Of a stretch of 64,000 nucleotides of DNA, positions 38,151 to 47,077 are shown piece by piece. Made by a program: the position numbers and the translations under genes. The stretch lies in NCBI RefSeq assembly GCF_003012345.1, contig NZ_PVRV01000024.1, forward strand, positions 1-64,000, in the 5' to 3' direction. The stretch comes from Phytohalomonas tamaricis. GTDB taxonomy: Bacteria > Pseudomonadota > Gammaproteobacteria > Pseudomonadales > Halomonadaceae. Below the pieces are notes generated by a model. The model had not been told where the DNA came from. It made no database searches and was given only the letters and a program-made list of their open reading frames with translations. Position 1 is the stretch's first letter, and every line of letters begins with the position of its first letter.

Positions 38151-39292
38151 ATACTATTTGCGGCGTGGCGCTATGGATTGGCCTGACGCTCTCTTTTAAC
38201 GCCCAGGCTGAAGACGTGCATTTTCCCGCCTCAGTTGAGCCGGCAAGACATCTGATCATCGAAGGTGCGCTTGAATCTGAAGTCTTTACTCCCGTACTTG
38301 CGGCCTTTCATGCGACTCATCCAGATATCGAGCTGACCTATCGCAATCTGGATACGCGCACACTCTTTGCCCAATATCGTGATCAACCTCAGCGGCCCAC
38401 AGCAGATTTAGTCATGTCATCGGCCATGCCATGGCAATATCGTCTTGCCAATAACGCTAATGGGGACACCTTGGGTAACGCTATCGACCCACAATGGCCA
38501 ACCTGGGCACGCTGGCGCAACGAACTGGTGGGTTTAAGCTTTGAGCCGGTGGTCATTGTCTATCGCCGTGAACTTATCGAGCAGATCGGAGCACCGCGCA
38601 GTCATGCCGAACTGGTGGACGTACTCATGACGCAACGTGATGTGCTGAAGCACCGCGTGGTGACCTACGATCCTAGGCGTAGCGACACGGGATTTACGTA
38701 TGCCGTTGAGGATGCCCGGCTTTCACCGCAATATTGGACACTCGTCAGCGCCCTTGGCGAGGTGCAGGCCAGCCTGACTGATAGTACAGCGGCAATGCTT
38801 GAGGGGCTCGAAAGCGGCCGCTACCTCATTGGGTATAACCTTATCGGCTCGTACGCCTACGCCGCTGCGGCCAGAAACCCCGAACTTATCGTTCGGATAC
38901 CCAGCGATTATGCGCTGGTTAATCAGCGTCTGGCCCTGATCCCGCACAATGCCACCCATCCGGACACCGCACGACTGTTTCTTGATTTCTACACCCACCC
39001 TGCCGGACAACGCGTCGTCGCTGAACGCACATCGCTCGGTGCGCTCTCACCGGCCCTTTCCGGCAAAGGCACAGCCGCATCGTTACGTGCGCAACACGGT
39101 GATGCATTACGCCCTATTCAGCTCGGCCCAGGCCTGCTGGCATTAGTCGACCCGCTAAAGAGAGAAAGCGTCATGACCCGCTGGCAACGTGAATTCGAAC
39201 GCGCTCAACCAGTAAAATCACCGCCAGGCACCGCACCGGAGCCACTTAACCTTCCTGCCCACTCAACCGGAGAACACCATGACACGCGCTGA
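38147..39292 (+). CDS. periplasmic solute-binding protein (AfuA/PgtC-like), probable sensor partner
   Basis: The 381-residue protein has a signal peptide (about 1-21, AQA/ED) and a type II periplasmic binding fold: LIIEGALESEVFTPVLAAFHATHPDIEL, then the DLVMSSAM segment. It resembles iron or phosphosugar binding proteins of the AfuA/PgtC group. No permease or ATPase is adjacent. It overlaps the kinase gene (four bases), so a signalling role like that of PgtC is more likely than transport. The ligand is unknown. Confidence 0.8.
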   Translation: MNTICGVALWIGLTLSFNAQAEDVHFPASVEPARHLIIEGALESEVFTPVLAAFHATHPDIELTYRNLDTRTLFAQYRDQPQRPTADLVMSSAMPWQYRLANNANGDTLGNAIDPQWPTWARWRNELVGLSFEPVVIVYRRELIEQIGAPRSHAELVDVLMTQRDVLKHRVVTYDPRRSDTGFTYAVEDARLSPQYWTLVSALGEVQASLTDSTAAMLEGLESGRYLIGYNLIGSYAYAAAARNPELIVRIPSDYALVNQRLALIPHNATHPDTARLFLDFYTHPAGQRVVAERTSLGALSPALSGKGTAASLRAQHGDALRPIQLGPGLLALVDPLKRESVMTRWQREFERAQPVKSPPGTAPEPLNLPAHSTGEHHDTR

Positions 39293-40034
39293 TCAGCTTC
39301 TCGTCGTGCTAGGCCTCGTCCGCTCACGTACACGTGCCCAGCGCCTGATCAAGCATGGCCGGGTGATGCTGCTCGGTGCCCAGGGGGCCCGGCGCCTCGA
39401 CAAGCCCAGTGAAAAGCTGCCGGATGACAGTCACTTCACGATCGAAGAAGATGCTGAGGAACGCTACGTCTCGCGCGCTGGGCTCAAACTTGAAGCGCTA
39501 CTTGAATCGGGCGGTATTACCCTGAGTGGCATGACCGTGATCGATATTGGCCAGTCGACGGGCGGCTTTACTGACTGCGCCCTGCGCTTTGGAGCAGCTA
39601 AGGTGATAGGCATTGAGGTGGGCCGCGGACAACTCGACTCAGAATTGCGACAAGATGACCGTGTGGTCTGCCTTGAGGGAATTAATGCGCGCTCATTACC
39701 CCACGAAGCGCTAGCCGAGCTTGCACCGCAGGGTTTCGATGCAGCAGTGATCGATGTGTCATTTATTTCCCAAACCCTGATTTTGCCTGAACTGGCTGCC
39801 CTGCTGCCTCAAGGTGCGCATATGCTCTCGCTGGTCAAACCCCAGTTTGAACTCTCGCCTGAACTTATCGGCGCGGGCGGCCTGGTGCGCCATCCCAGCG
39901 CCTATGCTGATGTGGAAAAACGGCTGCATGAATGCTGCGCTGCGGTCGGCTTTGACATTCGTCTCTGGCGCGATAGCCCCATCACCGGCACAGATGGCAA
40001 CCGTGAATTCCTGCTGCACGCCATGCGTAGCTAG
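39279..40034 (+). CDS. tlyA: TlyA-family rRNA 2'-O-methyltransferase
   Basis: This 251-residue protein has an N-terminal S4 RNA-binding domain (about 1-60, DQLLVVLGLVRSRTRAQRLI) and an FtsJ-type SAM methyltransferase domain with VIDIGQSTGGFTDCAL (motif I) and LVKPQFEL. TlyA methylates rRNA cytidines. The haemolysin label found in databases is historical. It overlaps the binding-protein gene by 14 bases with a GGAG before the ATG, so it is probably translated from the same mRNA, although it has no clear link to the sensor system. Confidence 0.9.
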   Translation: MTRADQLLVVLGLVRSRTRAQRLIKHGRVMLLGAQGARRLDKPSEKLPDDSHFTIEEDAEERYVSRAGLKLEALLESGGITLSGMTVIDIGQSTGGFTDCALRFGAAKVIGIEVGRGQLDSELRQDDRVVCLEGINARSLPHEALAELAPQGFDAAVIDVSFISQTLILPELAALLPQGAHMLSLVKPQFELSPELIGAGGLVRHPSAYADVEKRLHECCAAVGFDIRLWRDSPITGTDGNREFLLHAMRS

Positions 40035-40044
40035 CCTGGAACAA

Positions 40045-40063
40045 CCGGCGCTCAATGCGCCGG
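40045..40063. terminator. GC-rich hairpin between convergent tlyA and mscK
   Basis: The perfect stem CCGGCGC / GCGCCGG with loop TCAAT separates two convergent genes. There is no T-run, so termination would be weak or factor-assisted. Confidence 0.45.
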
Positions 40064-40067
40064 CACA

Positions 40068-43000
40068 TCACGCTCCGTTCATGCCCAGTTGATCGGCAGC
40101 CTTGGTATCGATCTTACGAGCATCGCCATTGCTGTTGTGTAGCCATACATCCATCTGCTGGAAGGCGACACGTATGCCCTGCTCACGGAACAGCGTATCA
40201 ACACGACGATTGATCTCATCGGTCACCGGCAAGCGATCGCCCAGATCGTTGACGTAAACGCGCAATTCAAAATCGAATGCATTGATGCCATAACTCATGC
40301 AAAACACCTGCGGCTCCGGATCCTTGAGCACGCGGCCATGTTCATCGGCAATCTGATGCAGTAGCCGATGTGCGACATCAAGATCAGTTCCATGAGCAAC
40401 GCCGAACTTGAGTACCACGCGCGTGATGTTATCGCTCAATGACCAGTTGATCAGCCGGTCCGTCACGAACGTCTTGTTAGGAATAATGATCTCCTTGCGG
40501 TCGAAATCGGTCACCGTCGTTGCACGAATGCGGATACGACTCACCGTGCCATGCAGATCATTCAACGTGATGGTATCGCCAATACGGATTGGTCGTTCAA
40601 ACAGGATGATCAAACCAGAAATGAAGTTGGCGAATATCTCTTGCAGGCCAAAACCAAGCCCTACCGACAGTGCGGCCACCAGCCACTGCAACCTGTCCCA
40701 GGAAACGCCGAGCGTACCCAGGGCCACCACAACACCACTGCCTACAATGACATAGGAAAGCAGGGAGGATATCGCGTAGGCGCTACCCTGCTTGAGGTTC
40801 ATTCGAGAGAGCACCATGACCTCAAGGAGTCCCGGCAGGTTGCGCGCCATGACGGTCATCAAGCCCACCGAGATGAGCGCGGTCAATACATTGGCCAGGG
40901 AGATATTCGTCATGGTGGCGTTTTCGCCCTCGCCGCGTCTCACTTCCCAGACATTAATGGTGTCGAGATAAGAGAGCACGGTGAGCAAATCAGCCCACAC
41001 CAGATACAGGACCAGCGTAAAAATTAGAAACAGGATCAACTTGGACAGGCGCAAGGACTGCTGATTGACTTGCTCCATATCAAGCGGGGGCTCCTCGACC
41101 ACTTCAAGACCGCCCTCGGCTCCCTCCTGTACCTGGGCACGGCGGCGCGCGACGGCACGGCGGTAGGCCAGACGCCGCGCGGCTACGGCCAACCCGCGTA
41201 CCACACTGGCCTCAACCAACAGCCACAGGGCGAGAATGTAAAGCGTAGTGATGAAGCGGCCACACAACTTCAACGCCGTATATTCATAGCCAAAAACCAC
41301 CAGCCCGGCCAAAACCAGAGGTACGCCGGAGAGCAAAGCGCCCAGCACCATGCGAAACATCTTGACGCCAAAATAAGGCACATGCGCAAAGATCAAACGC
41401 GCCATCACCACACTCATCGAAATGAGTCCGGCCAGCAGGATCAACAACCCGATCGGCTGATCGGCTAGCCGATTCTGCGACTGATCAGCGAGCGTGGATA
41501 TGGTAATGATCGGAATCAGCGAGATGCCCAGCCAGAACAGCAGCCGGCGCAGGCGAGCAACGTAGGCTGTGGGCCAATGAAAATGGCGGGCGGCGACACC
41601 GTCAGGTACCAGCAATCTTCTCATTAACGCGAATATGCCCCAGACAAGCGCCAGGCGCAGCACCACCTCACCTAACGATACGGCAAAGTTTTCCCCACCC
41701 AGCCTCAGCACGCCACCAACGCCTAGTAACAACAGCGGGCCGGTAGATGCCAATACCAGGTTGAGCAAAATGGCGCGTGGCGTGTGCAACTGGGTATCAC
41801 GCTTCAATCGGCCAATTTCATTATGTAACTTGAGCAAATGCGCTTTGATACGGCGGCGATAATAGGCAATCCCCAACGCCATAAACAGGATCGGCAACAT
41901 CCATAATGCCTGTACGGAGGGCCGCTGGACCAATGATGTTAACGCATCGCGCCACTCCTCATCGGCCACTTCAGCCGCTAGCGCCTGCGGCAGGTTCTTG
42001 AGCCATGACCAGCCCAGTGGCTGACCATTGGCAATCCAGAACAGTTGCTCTTCAATCGTTGAACGTACCGTATCGCTGATACTATAAAGCTGCTGCTGGT
42101 TTAGCTGGAGATCAATGGCACGCCCGAGTAAATTGCCATATTCACGATCTAGCTGATCAATCAGATCACGCCGCGACTGATACAGCTGCGTAAGCGTTGT
42201 CTTGAGTTCAGGCGTAATTTCAATGTTGGCTTTGGCTATTTGCTCATTAACATAGCGCTCAACGTTCGTCAGCGCTTCACGTGCCTGGGCAAGATCGAAT
42301 TGCTTAAGGCGCAGGTCGCCTATCTCTTCCTTTAGCCCCTGCTGCATATCCACATCAGGCAGTGACTGACGCTGTTGACGCAGGATCTTAGCGAGCAGCA
42401 GGCTCCCCTGCAGTGCCTCGATCTGCTCGTTGAGCGTGCGTTCAACCTGCCGTACGCGATCGAGTTGTGTGCGAACTTCAATACCTTTACGGATTAGCGT
42501 GTTCACACGATCAGTAGTCGTGAGCAGGTCCTGGCTCAACGCCCGGTTGTGTGCCCGCGCCTGCTCGATTAGGGGGCTATTTTGCTGGGCGTTGCTATCA
42601 TTTTTGATCGCATCGGCAATAGCCTGTTCAGACTTATCGCGCCGCCTCTGATTGATGACCGTCTGCAAGACAAGCAGCACACTCTCGTTTTCTTCAACCT
42701 GGCGGGTCAGAAGCTCACGGCGCGTCTGAGCAAGATCACGCAGCTCGGTATTATTGGCCAACTCACGACGATTCTGCTCGATTCTGGTTTCAAGCAGTGC
42801 CTGCTGAGCACGTAAGCGATCACGCTCAGCATCGCTAAGGGCACCCGTATCATCGTTGGTCGCACCATTAAGCCGACTCTGAATCTGCAGAATCTGTGTA
42901 AGCGCGTCCTGAATAGAAGCCTGAGCCCGCTCAGGTAACGTCTGCGCATTGATCAACTGCCGGTTGGTCTCGGCCAGTGCATCCTGCTGCTTTTTGAGCA

Positions 43001-43469
43001 GGTCAAGCGTAGCCGCCATCCGCTCCTCAAGCGTATCAAGCGACATCTGATCCAAGGCATCGGTGGACAACGTATCGTGTTCATCGAGCTGCCTTAGCTC
43101 ACGCTCATAGCGTTGACGTAAATTGGGCGCTTCCTGGGCCTGGCGCTCAAAGGCCTGCAGATCAGCCTGCGCTTCATTGTATTGCTGAAGCAGCTCAAGT
43201 GTAGCGTTCAGCGTTTCAATGGTTGAGCGAGTATCTGCATCGGGAGATTGAATCGATTGCAGCTGATCGAGACGCTGCTTGACATCAGCCGCGCTGGGGA
43301 GATCATCAGCCGCCCACACTTGGCTACTGCCAAATACGCCACTCATACATACAAGCAGTACCAGCACCCACCAAAGAGGCCGGACCCATTGCCACATTGC
43401 AACAGCGCACGCGGAGCCTGCTACGTCTGGATAGGCAGCAGTGCGTTCCCTCCCCCTACCGTTATGCAT
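40068..43469 (-). CDS. MscK/KefA-type mechanosensitive channel
   Basis: The protein is about 1133 residues from the ATG at 43469. A hydrophobic N-terminal segment (WVRPLWWVLVLLVCMSGVFG) is followed by a long coiled-coil periplasmic domain, several membrane helices and a C-terminal MscS core with SVGLGFGLQEIFANFISG and PNKTFVTDRLINWSLSD. The layout matches MscK and MscM, which release solutes on hypo-osmotic shock. Start choices are 43562, 43469 or 43397. The last begins just before the signal segment and gives the most normal N-terminus, but no ribosome site decides between them. Confidence 0.9.
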   Translation of the reverse strand: MHNGRGRERTAAYPDVAGSACAVAMWQWVRPLWWVLVLLVCMSGVFGSSQVWAADDLPSAADVKQRLDQLQSIQSPDADTRSTIETLNATLELLQQYNEAQADLQAFERQAQEAPNLRQRYERELRQLDEHDTLSTDALDQMSLDTLEERMAATLDLLKKQQDALAETNRQLINAQTLPERAQASIQDALTQILQIQSRLNGATNDDTGALSDAERDRLRAQQALLETRIEQNRRELANNTELRDLAQTRRELLTRQVEENESVLLVLQTVINQRRRDKSEQAIADAIKNDSNAQQNSPLIEQARAHNRALSQDLLTTTDRVNTLIRKGIEVRTQLDRVRQVERTLNEQIEALQGSLLLAKILRQQRQSLPDVDMQQGLKEEIGDLRLKQFDLAQAREALTNVERYVNEQIAKANIEITPELKTTLTQLYQSRRDLIDQLDREYGNLLGRAIDLQLNQQQLYSISDTVRSTIEEQLFWIANGQPLGWSWLKNLPQALAAEVADEEWRDALTSLVQRPSVQALWMLPILFMALGIAYYRRRIKAHLLKLHNEIGRLKRDTQLHTPRAILLNLVLASTGPLLLLGVGGVLRLGGENFAVSLGEVVLRLALVWGIFALMRRLLVPDGVAARHFHWPTAYVARLRRLLFWLGISLIPIITISTLADQSQNRLADQPIGLLILLAGLISMSVVMARLIFAHVPYFGVKMFRMVLGALLSGVPLVLAGLVVFGYEYTALKLCGRFITTLYILALWLLVEASVVRGLAVAARRLAYRRAVARRRAQVQEGAEGGLEVVEEPPLDMEQVNQQSLRLSKLILFLIFTLVLYLVWADLLTVLSYLDTINVWEVRRGEGENATMTNISLANVLTALISVGLMTVMARNLPGLLEVMVLSRMNLKQGSAYAISSLLSYVIVGSGVVVALGTLGVSWDRLQWLVAALSVGLGFGLQEIFANFISGLIILFERPIRIGDTITLNDLHGTVSRIRIRATTVTDFDRKEIIIPNKTFVTDRLINWSLSDNITRVVLKFGVAHGTDLDVAHRLLHQIADEHGRVLKDPEPQVFCMSYGINAFDFELRVYVNDLGDRLPVTDEINRRVDTLFREQGIRVAFQQMDVWLHNSNGDARKIDTKAADQLGMNGA

Positions 43470-43654
43470 TATCGGAACATTGTCTTCGTATACTCGATTC
43501 AACCCGGGAGATTGATCGCCTGCGAGTGCCTTCAACCAGCTTTTACGCATCACTACCGCCATTCGTTAGATGCCAGCACACGACTGCCTGGGCATCGGCC
43601 ACCCATCAACCTCATCACGACATTGTGCATCGGGACGTTCACTGGCGCGCATTG

Positions 43655-44635
43655 TCATGAGTGGAGGGGCTTCTGACAATCCCCCCCGGTAAGACAATTA
43701 TCACCTTCGAGCTGCAACGTGGCATGTTCGATGCCGAAACGCTCCTTAAGCACGTTGTAAACACGTCCCATCAGCGCGTCACGATCGGTACCTCTGCGCA
43801 CGACCAGATGCATGCTGACCAGCGGCTCTTGTGCAGTGAGCCCCCAGACATGAATGTCATGCAGGCTGTCTACGCCTTCAAGGGGCTCAAGCGCCGCACG
43901 AATATCATTGATGCCGATGCCCTCTGGCGTACCTTCAAGCAACAGGTGTGTTGAACGCCGCAGAATTTTCCAGGCCGCACGCAGAATCAGCACTGCCGCC
44001 AGCATCGACAGGATTGGATCGGCTATGTTCCAGCCCGTCACCATGATAATCAGTGATGCGGTAATCGCGGCAATCGAGCCTAGCAAGTCACCCATGACAT
44101 GAAGCGCGGCACCACGCATGTTGATATTGCCCCGGTCGCCGTGATGCAGAATCCAGAAGGCCGCGATATTCACCAGCAGCCCCAGCACAGCGATCCATAA
44201 CATGGGCCCGGCCAGCACATCGACAGGCATGAAAAAACGCTTGATTGCTGAGCCTACTATCCATAAAGCAATACAGAACAGTGCCAAACCATTGACGAAA
44301 GCCGCCAGCACCTGAAAGCGTTGATAGCCATAGGTACGTCGCCTGTCCGGAGTGCGCCGTCCCACGCGAAATGCCGCCAACGCCAAGGCCAACGCCGCCG
44401 TATCGCTGAACATATGCCCCGCATCGGCCAATAATGCCAACGAACCTGATATCACTCCTCCGACTATCTCTGCCAGCATAAATCCGCCAGTCAGCATCAT
44501 GACCCAGCGCACACGCCGTTCACTGTCTGCTCCGCTGGGGATGTGACTATGGTCATGGTCATGGTCATGGTCATGGTCATGGTCATGGTCATGGTCATGG
44601 TCATGAGTATTAGGTGCCGATCCCTGTTTCGTCAT
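43655..44635 (-). CDS. CDF-family zinc/divalent-cation exporter (ZitB/CzcD type)
   Basis: The protein has about 326 residues. A His-Asp repeat at the N-terminus is followed by six membrane helices with metal-site motifs LADAGHMFSD (helix 2) and HVMGD (helix 5). The cytosolic C-terminal domain has LHDIHVWGL, then ERFGIEHATLQLE. It exports Zn2+ or similar ions in exchange for protons, and the C-terminal domain binds metal and dimerises. GAGGG before the ATG at 44635 favours that start over 44650. It is divergent from the pldA fusion, whose N-terminal domain is a copy of its C-terminal domain. Confidence 0.93.
   Translation of the reverse strand: MTKQGSAPNTHDHDHDHDHDHDHDHDHDHSHIPSGADSERRVRWVMMLTGGFMLAEIVGGVISGSLALLADAGHMFSDTAALALALAAFRVGRRTPDRRRTYGYQRFQVLAAFVNGLALFCIALWIVGSAIKRFFMPVDVLAGPMLWIAVLGLLVNIAAFWILHHGDRGNINMRGAALHVMGDLLGSIAAITASLIIMVTGWNIADPILSMLAAVLILRAAWKILRRSTHLLLEGTPEGIGINDIRAALEPLEGVDSLHDIHVWGLTAQEPLVSMHLVVRRGTDRDALMGRVYNVLKERFGIEHATLQLEGDNCLTGGDCQKPLHS
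44549..44602 (-). repeat. hexanucleotide tandem repeat encoding (Asp-His)9
   Basis: Nine perfect tandem copies of ATGGTC (plus strand) form the metal-binding His-Asp tract of the CDF transporter. A degenerate copy (ATGAGT) follows at 44603. Slippage would add or remove Asp-His pairs without a frameshift, so the number of metal-binding units could vary between strains. Confidence 0.97.
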
Positions 44636-44766
44636 GATAGGTACCCTCATCTCTTAATTGCATTTCAGCTTAAGACTGCAGCTTTTTGTGTTGCCTTAAT
44701 CGACATTATCAGTACAAATCGCCATTATAAGTCATCGCAATATGCTGCTCTGTCAGGACACTTATT

Positions 44767-45963
44767 ATGGCTTTCACTATGCCGCCTCGTGCTGCACTCC
44801 CCCTGCTTATTACTGCTTCATGGCTACCTTTCGCTGCACAGGGCGCAGAAGAGATCCAGATCAGTAAGTTACAGCCCGCCTTTGAATCGCTGATGGGCAT
44901 TAACGATGTCCATGACGTTCATGTCTGGGAGCTTTCGCCGCAGCAAAAGCTAGTTAGCGCCCATCTCGTTGTAGACCCCACAGTTGATCGTGATGCATTA
45001 CTCGTACGTGCCCACCGTATGCTCCAGGAACGTTTTGGCGTAGCACACGCCACCCTTCAGCTTGAAGGAACGGATGAGCACGCAGCACAGCAGCAAATAG
45101 CAAGCACGGAAGAAGTAGACGCCTCACCCGAAACGGCGGCTGCCCGCCAAGCTGAGCAAGAGCAGTCGACACGCAGGTATTATGAACAGATGGCTGAAGA
45201 AAACCCCATGGCCATCTCGGTTTATAGACGCAACTACATCATGCCCTGGACATATAACGCGCGGCCTGATCAGGAAACTTTTCGTGATATCGACGACGAT
45301 GGTGAGGTCGATAAAATGGAAATCAAATTCCAGCTCAGCCTGAAAGTCGGTCTTCTCAATGACGTCTTCAGCAGCAATGGCGATCTGTTCTTCGCCTATA
45401 CCCAGCGTTCATGGTGGCAAGCTTACAATTCGGACTCATCCTCACCGTTTCGTGAAACCAATTACGAACCTGAAGTGTTCATGAGCTTCGATAATGACAT
45501 GACGCTTTTTGGCTGGACCAACACGCTCAATCGAGTTGGTTTCGTTCATCAGTCTAACGGTCGCTCTGATCCCTTGTCCCGTAGCTGGAACCGTGTGTAT
45601 CTAGACACGCTATTTCAAAATGGCCCTTGGAGCGTGAGCGTCGCGCCGTTTTGGCGAATTCCCGAATCAGAAAGTAACGACGACAATCCTGACATCGAGA
45701 ATTATGTCGGTTACGGGGATATCACGGTTGGCTTTGCCAGAAATGAACAGGAAGTCACGTTATTGACTCGTGGTAACCCGGGCAAGGGCAACTACGGTAA
45801 TCAACTCGATTATTCTTTCCCTCTCTTTGGTAAGGTAAGAGGCTTCGTTCAATATTACGAAGGCTACGGCGAAAGCCTGATCGATTATGATCACTATAAC
45901 CGTCGCATCGGTTTAGGGTTTAGCTTGAATGCATTTTCAGCTGGCTTGCCTCAGGCCCGTTGA
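44767..45963 (+). CDS. pldA: outer-membrane phospholipase A fused to a CDF-type metal-binding domain
   Basis: The 398-residue protein has a signal peptide (about 1-27). Residues 34-101 match the C-terminal domain of CDF metal exporters (VHDVHVWEL, SAHLVV, ERFGVAHATLQLEG). A linker of about 36 residues follows, then an OMPLA beta-barrel (about 138-398). The OMPLA catalytic triad keeps its exact spacing: His261, Ser263 (HQSNGRSDP) and Asn275 (SWNR). About 37 of 71 aligned residues match the neighbouring transporter's domain by eye. OMPLA is Ca-dependent and works as a dimer; the extra domain would be periplasmic and could sense metal. The fusion reads as one uninterrupted frame. Confidence 0.92.
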   Translation: MAFTMPPRAALPLLITASWLPFAAQGAEEIQISKLQPAFESLMGINDVHDVHVWELSPQQKLVSAHLVVDPTVDRDALLVRAHRMLQERFGVAHATLQLEGTDEHAAQQQIASTEEVDASPETAAARQAEQEQSTRRYYEQMAEENPMAISVYRRNYIMPWTYNARPDQETFRDIDDDGEVDKMEIKFQLSLKVGLLNDVFSSNGDLFFAYTQRSWWQAYNSDSSSPFRETNYEPEVFMSFDNDMTLFGWTNTLNRVGFVHQSNGRSDPLSRSWNRVYLDTLFQNGPWSVSVAPFWRIPESESNDDNPDIENYVGYGDITVGFARNEQEVTLLTRGNPGKGNYGNQLDYSFPLFGKVRGFVQYYEGYGESLIDYDHYNRRIGLGFSLNAFSAGLPQAR

Positions 45964-46023
45964 AGCGACAAGCGGGACTGCTTATGATGAAATTGCTCTT
46001 AAATGTCAATGGAGGACTGTTAC

Positions 46024-46353
46024 ATGGCTATGTACCCTACCGATAAAAATGATCGCGACGTAAGCAAGGAGCAGTTGCGCGAAGATCTTCGTCAGCTCTC
46101 TCAAACCGTTGAAGAATTGATGAATGCCAGCGCTGAAGATAATAGCGAACGCATGTCAAAGCTGCGTAAGCAAGCGGAAGTACGTCTTCAGGCAACACGT
46201 GCCCGCTTGGCAGAAAAAAGCGATTATCTGCGTTCGCAAACCCGTGATATCACGGATTGCTGCGACAACTATGTCCATGAGAACCCGTGGCGCAGTGTCG
46301 GTATCGGTACGGCAGTGGGCGTCTTTGTTGGGTTGTTGCTGGGACGTCGCTAA
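46024..46353 (+). CDS. DUF883 (ElaB/YqjD-type) ribosome/membrane-associated protein
   Basis: This protein of about 109 residues has a long charged helix (about 12-80) and a C-terminal membrane helix after YVHENPWRSVGIGTAVGVFVG, the DUF883 hallmark. E. coli relatives tether inactive ribosomes to the membrane in stationary phase. The start at 46024 has GGAGG eight bases upstream and is preferred over 46003. It opens a three-gene unit like yqjD-yqjE-yqjK. Confidence 0.88.
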   Translation: MAMYPTDKNDRDVSKEQLREDLRQLSQTVEELMNASAEDNSERMSKLRKQAEVRLQATRARLAEKSDYLRSQTRDITDCCDNYVHENPWRSVGIGTAVGVFVGLLLGRR

Positions 46354-46760
46354 TGACCGAGCGTAACGGCCCCGCTGAGAATGTCTTCAGCGCTGCCCGA
46401 CGCTTGTTAGGCACTCTGCTCGCCACAGGTGAGACGCGCTTGCGTCTCGCTGTTATCGAGCTTGAAGAGGAACGCGCCCGCGCCTTTGCACTTCTGCTTA
46501 TGGCGGGAATCGCGATGCTCTTGATTGCCTTTGGCATCGGCATGCTGATGTTACTGATCATCGTCACGTTCTGGGAAGATCATCGCCTTCTCGCCATTGG
46601 CATTTCAGCACTCGTTCTGATGCTTCTAGGCATCATCATGGCGATGAGGGTACGCGCGTTGGCCAGTCAGCCTACTCTGCTGCGCTCAACACTGAGCCGT
46701 TTGGCAGAAGACCGTGACAGTGTTGAGCATAACGTGGAGCGATATAATGAATCTTCGTGA
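46353..46760 (+). CDS. YqjE-like (phage-holin-III superfamily) membrane protein
   Basis: This product of about 135 residues has two adjacent helices (about 48-75 and 82-104) after an amphipathic N-terminus (LLGTLLATGETRLRLAVIELEEER). The ATG overlaps the previous stop (TAATG), so it is translationally coupled. Position and shape match YqjE. The function is unknown. Confidence 0.82.
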   Translation: MTERNGPAENVFSAARRLLGTLLATGETRLRLAVIELEEERARAFALLLMAGIAMLLIAFGIGMLMLLIIVTFWEDHRLLAIGISALVLMLLGIIMAMRVRALASQPTLLRSTLSRLAEDRDSVEHNVERYNESS

Positions 46761-47031
46761 GCTTCAGGAAAATCGAAGGCGCCTAGAATACAAGATATTT
46801 CAGCAACGCCTCGATATGGCCGTTGCAGTACGTGATTGGCACGAAGCCACTGCTCCCATCGATAACGGCTGGGCCGTGTTGATGCGCTATAAAAAACCCA
46901 TCATGTTAGTTGCCAGCACGGTACTCGTGGGTGGGGTCCGCCGTCCTAAACGTTCATTTAAATTGCTGCGCCGCGGTGTGCTGGCCTTTACGGTAGGCAA
47001 TAGAATCAGAAAACTGTTGCATAAGGTTTAA
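46747..47031 (+). CDS. YqjK-like protein
   Basis: This basic protein of about 94 residues starts MNLRELQENRRRLEYKI and has a short hydrophobic stretch (about 52-64). It overlaps the yqjE-like gene by 14 bases. Its position as third gene after DUF883 and YqjE-like genes supports the YqjK call. The function is unknown. Confidence 0.78.
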   Translation: MNLRELQENRRRLEYKIFQQRLDMAVAVRDWHEATAPIDNGWAVLMRYKKPIMLVASTVLVGGVRRPKRSFKLLRRGVLAFTVGNRIRKLLHKV

Positions 47032-47077
47032 AAGCAGATCACACCGCTCGCTCTTGTTGCCACGTAGCCTGGGTACA

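Noticed and set aside
40045-40063. Full rho-independent terminator at the tlyA/mscK junction.
   Set aside because: The stem is strong but no T-run follows on either strand, so it is listed only as a weak terminator.
44543-44893. Plus-strand ORF beginning with a Met-Val repeat.
   Set aside because: It is the antisense reading of the Asp-His repeat; the divergent fusion gene starting at 44767 explains the rest.
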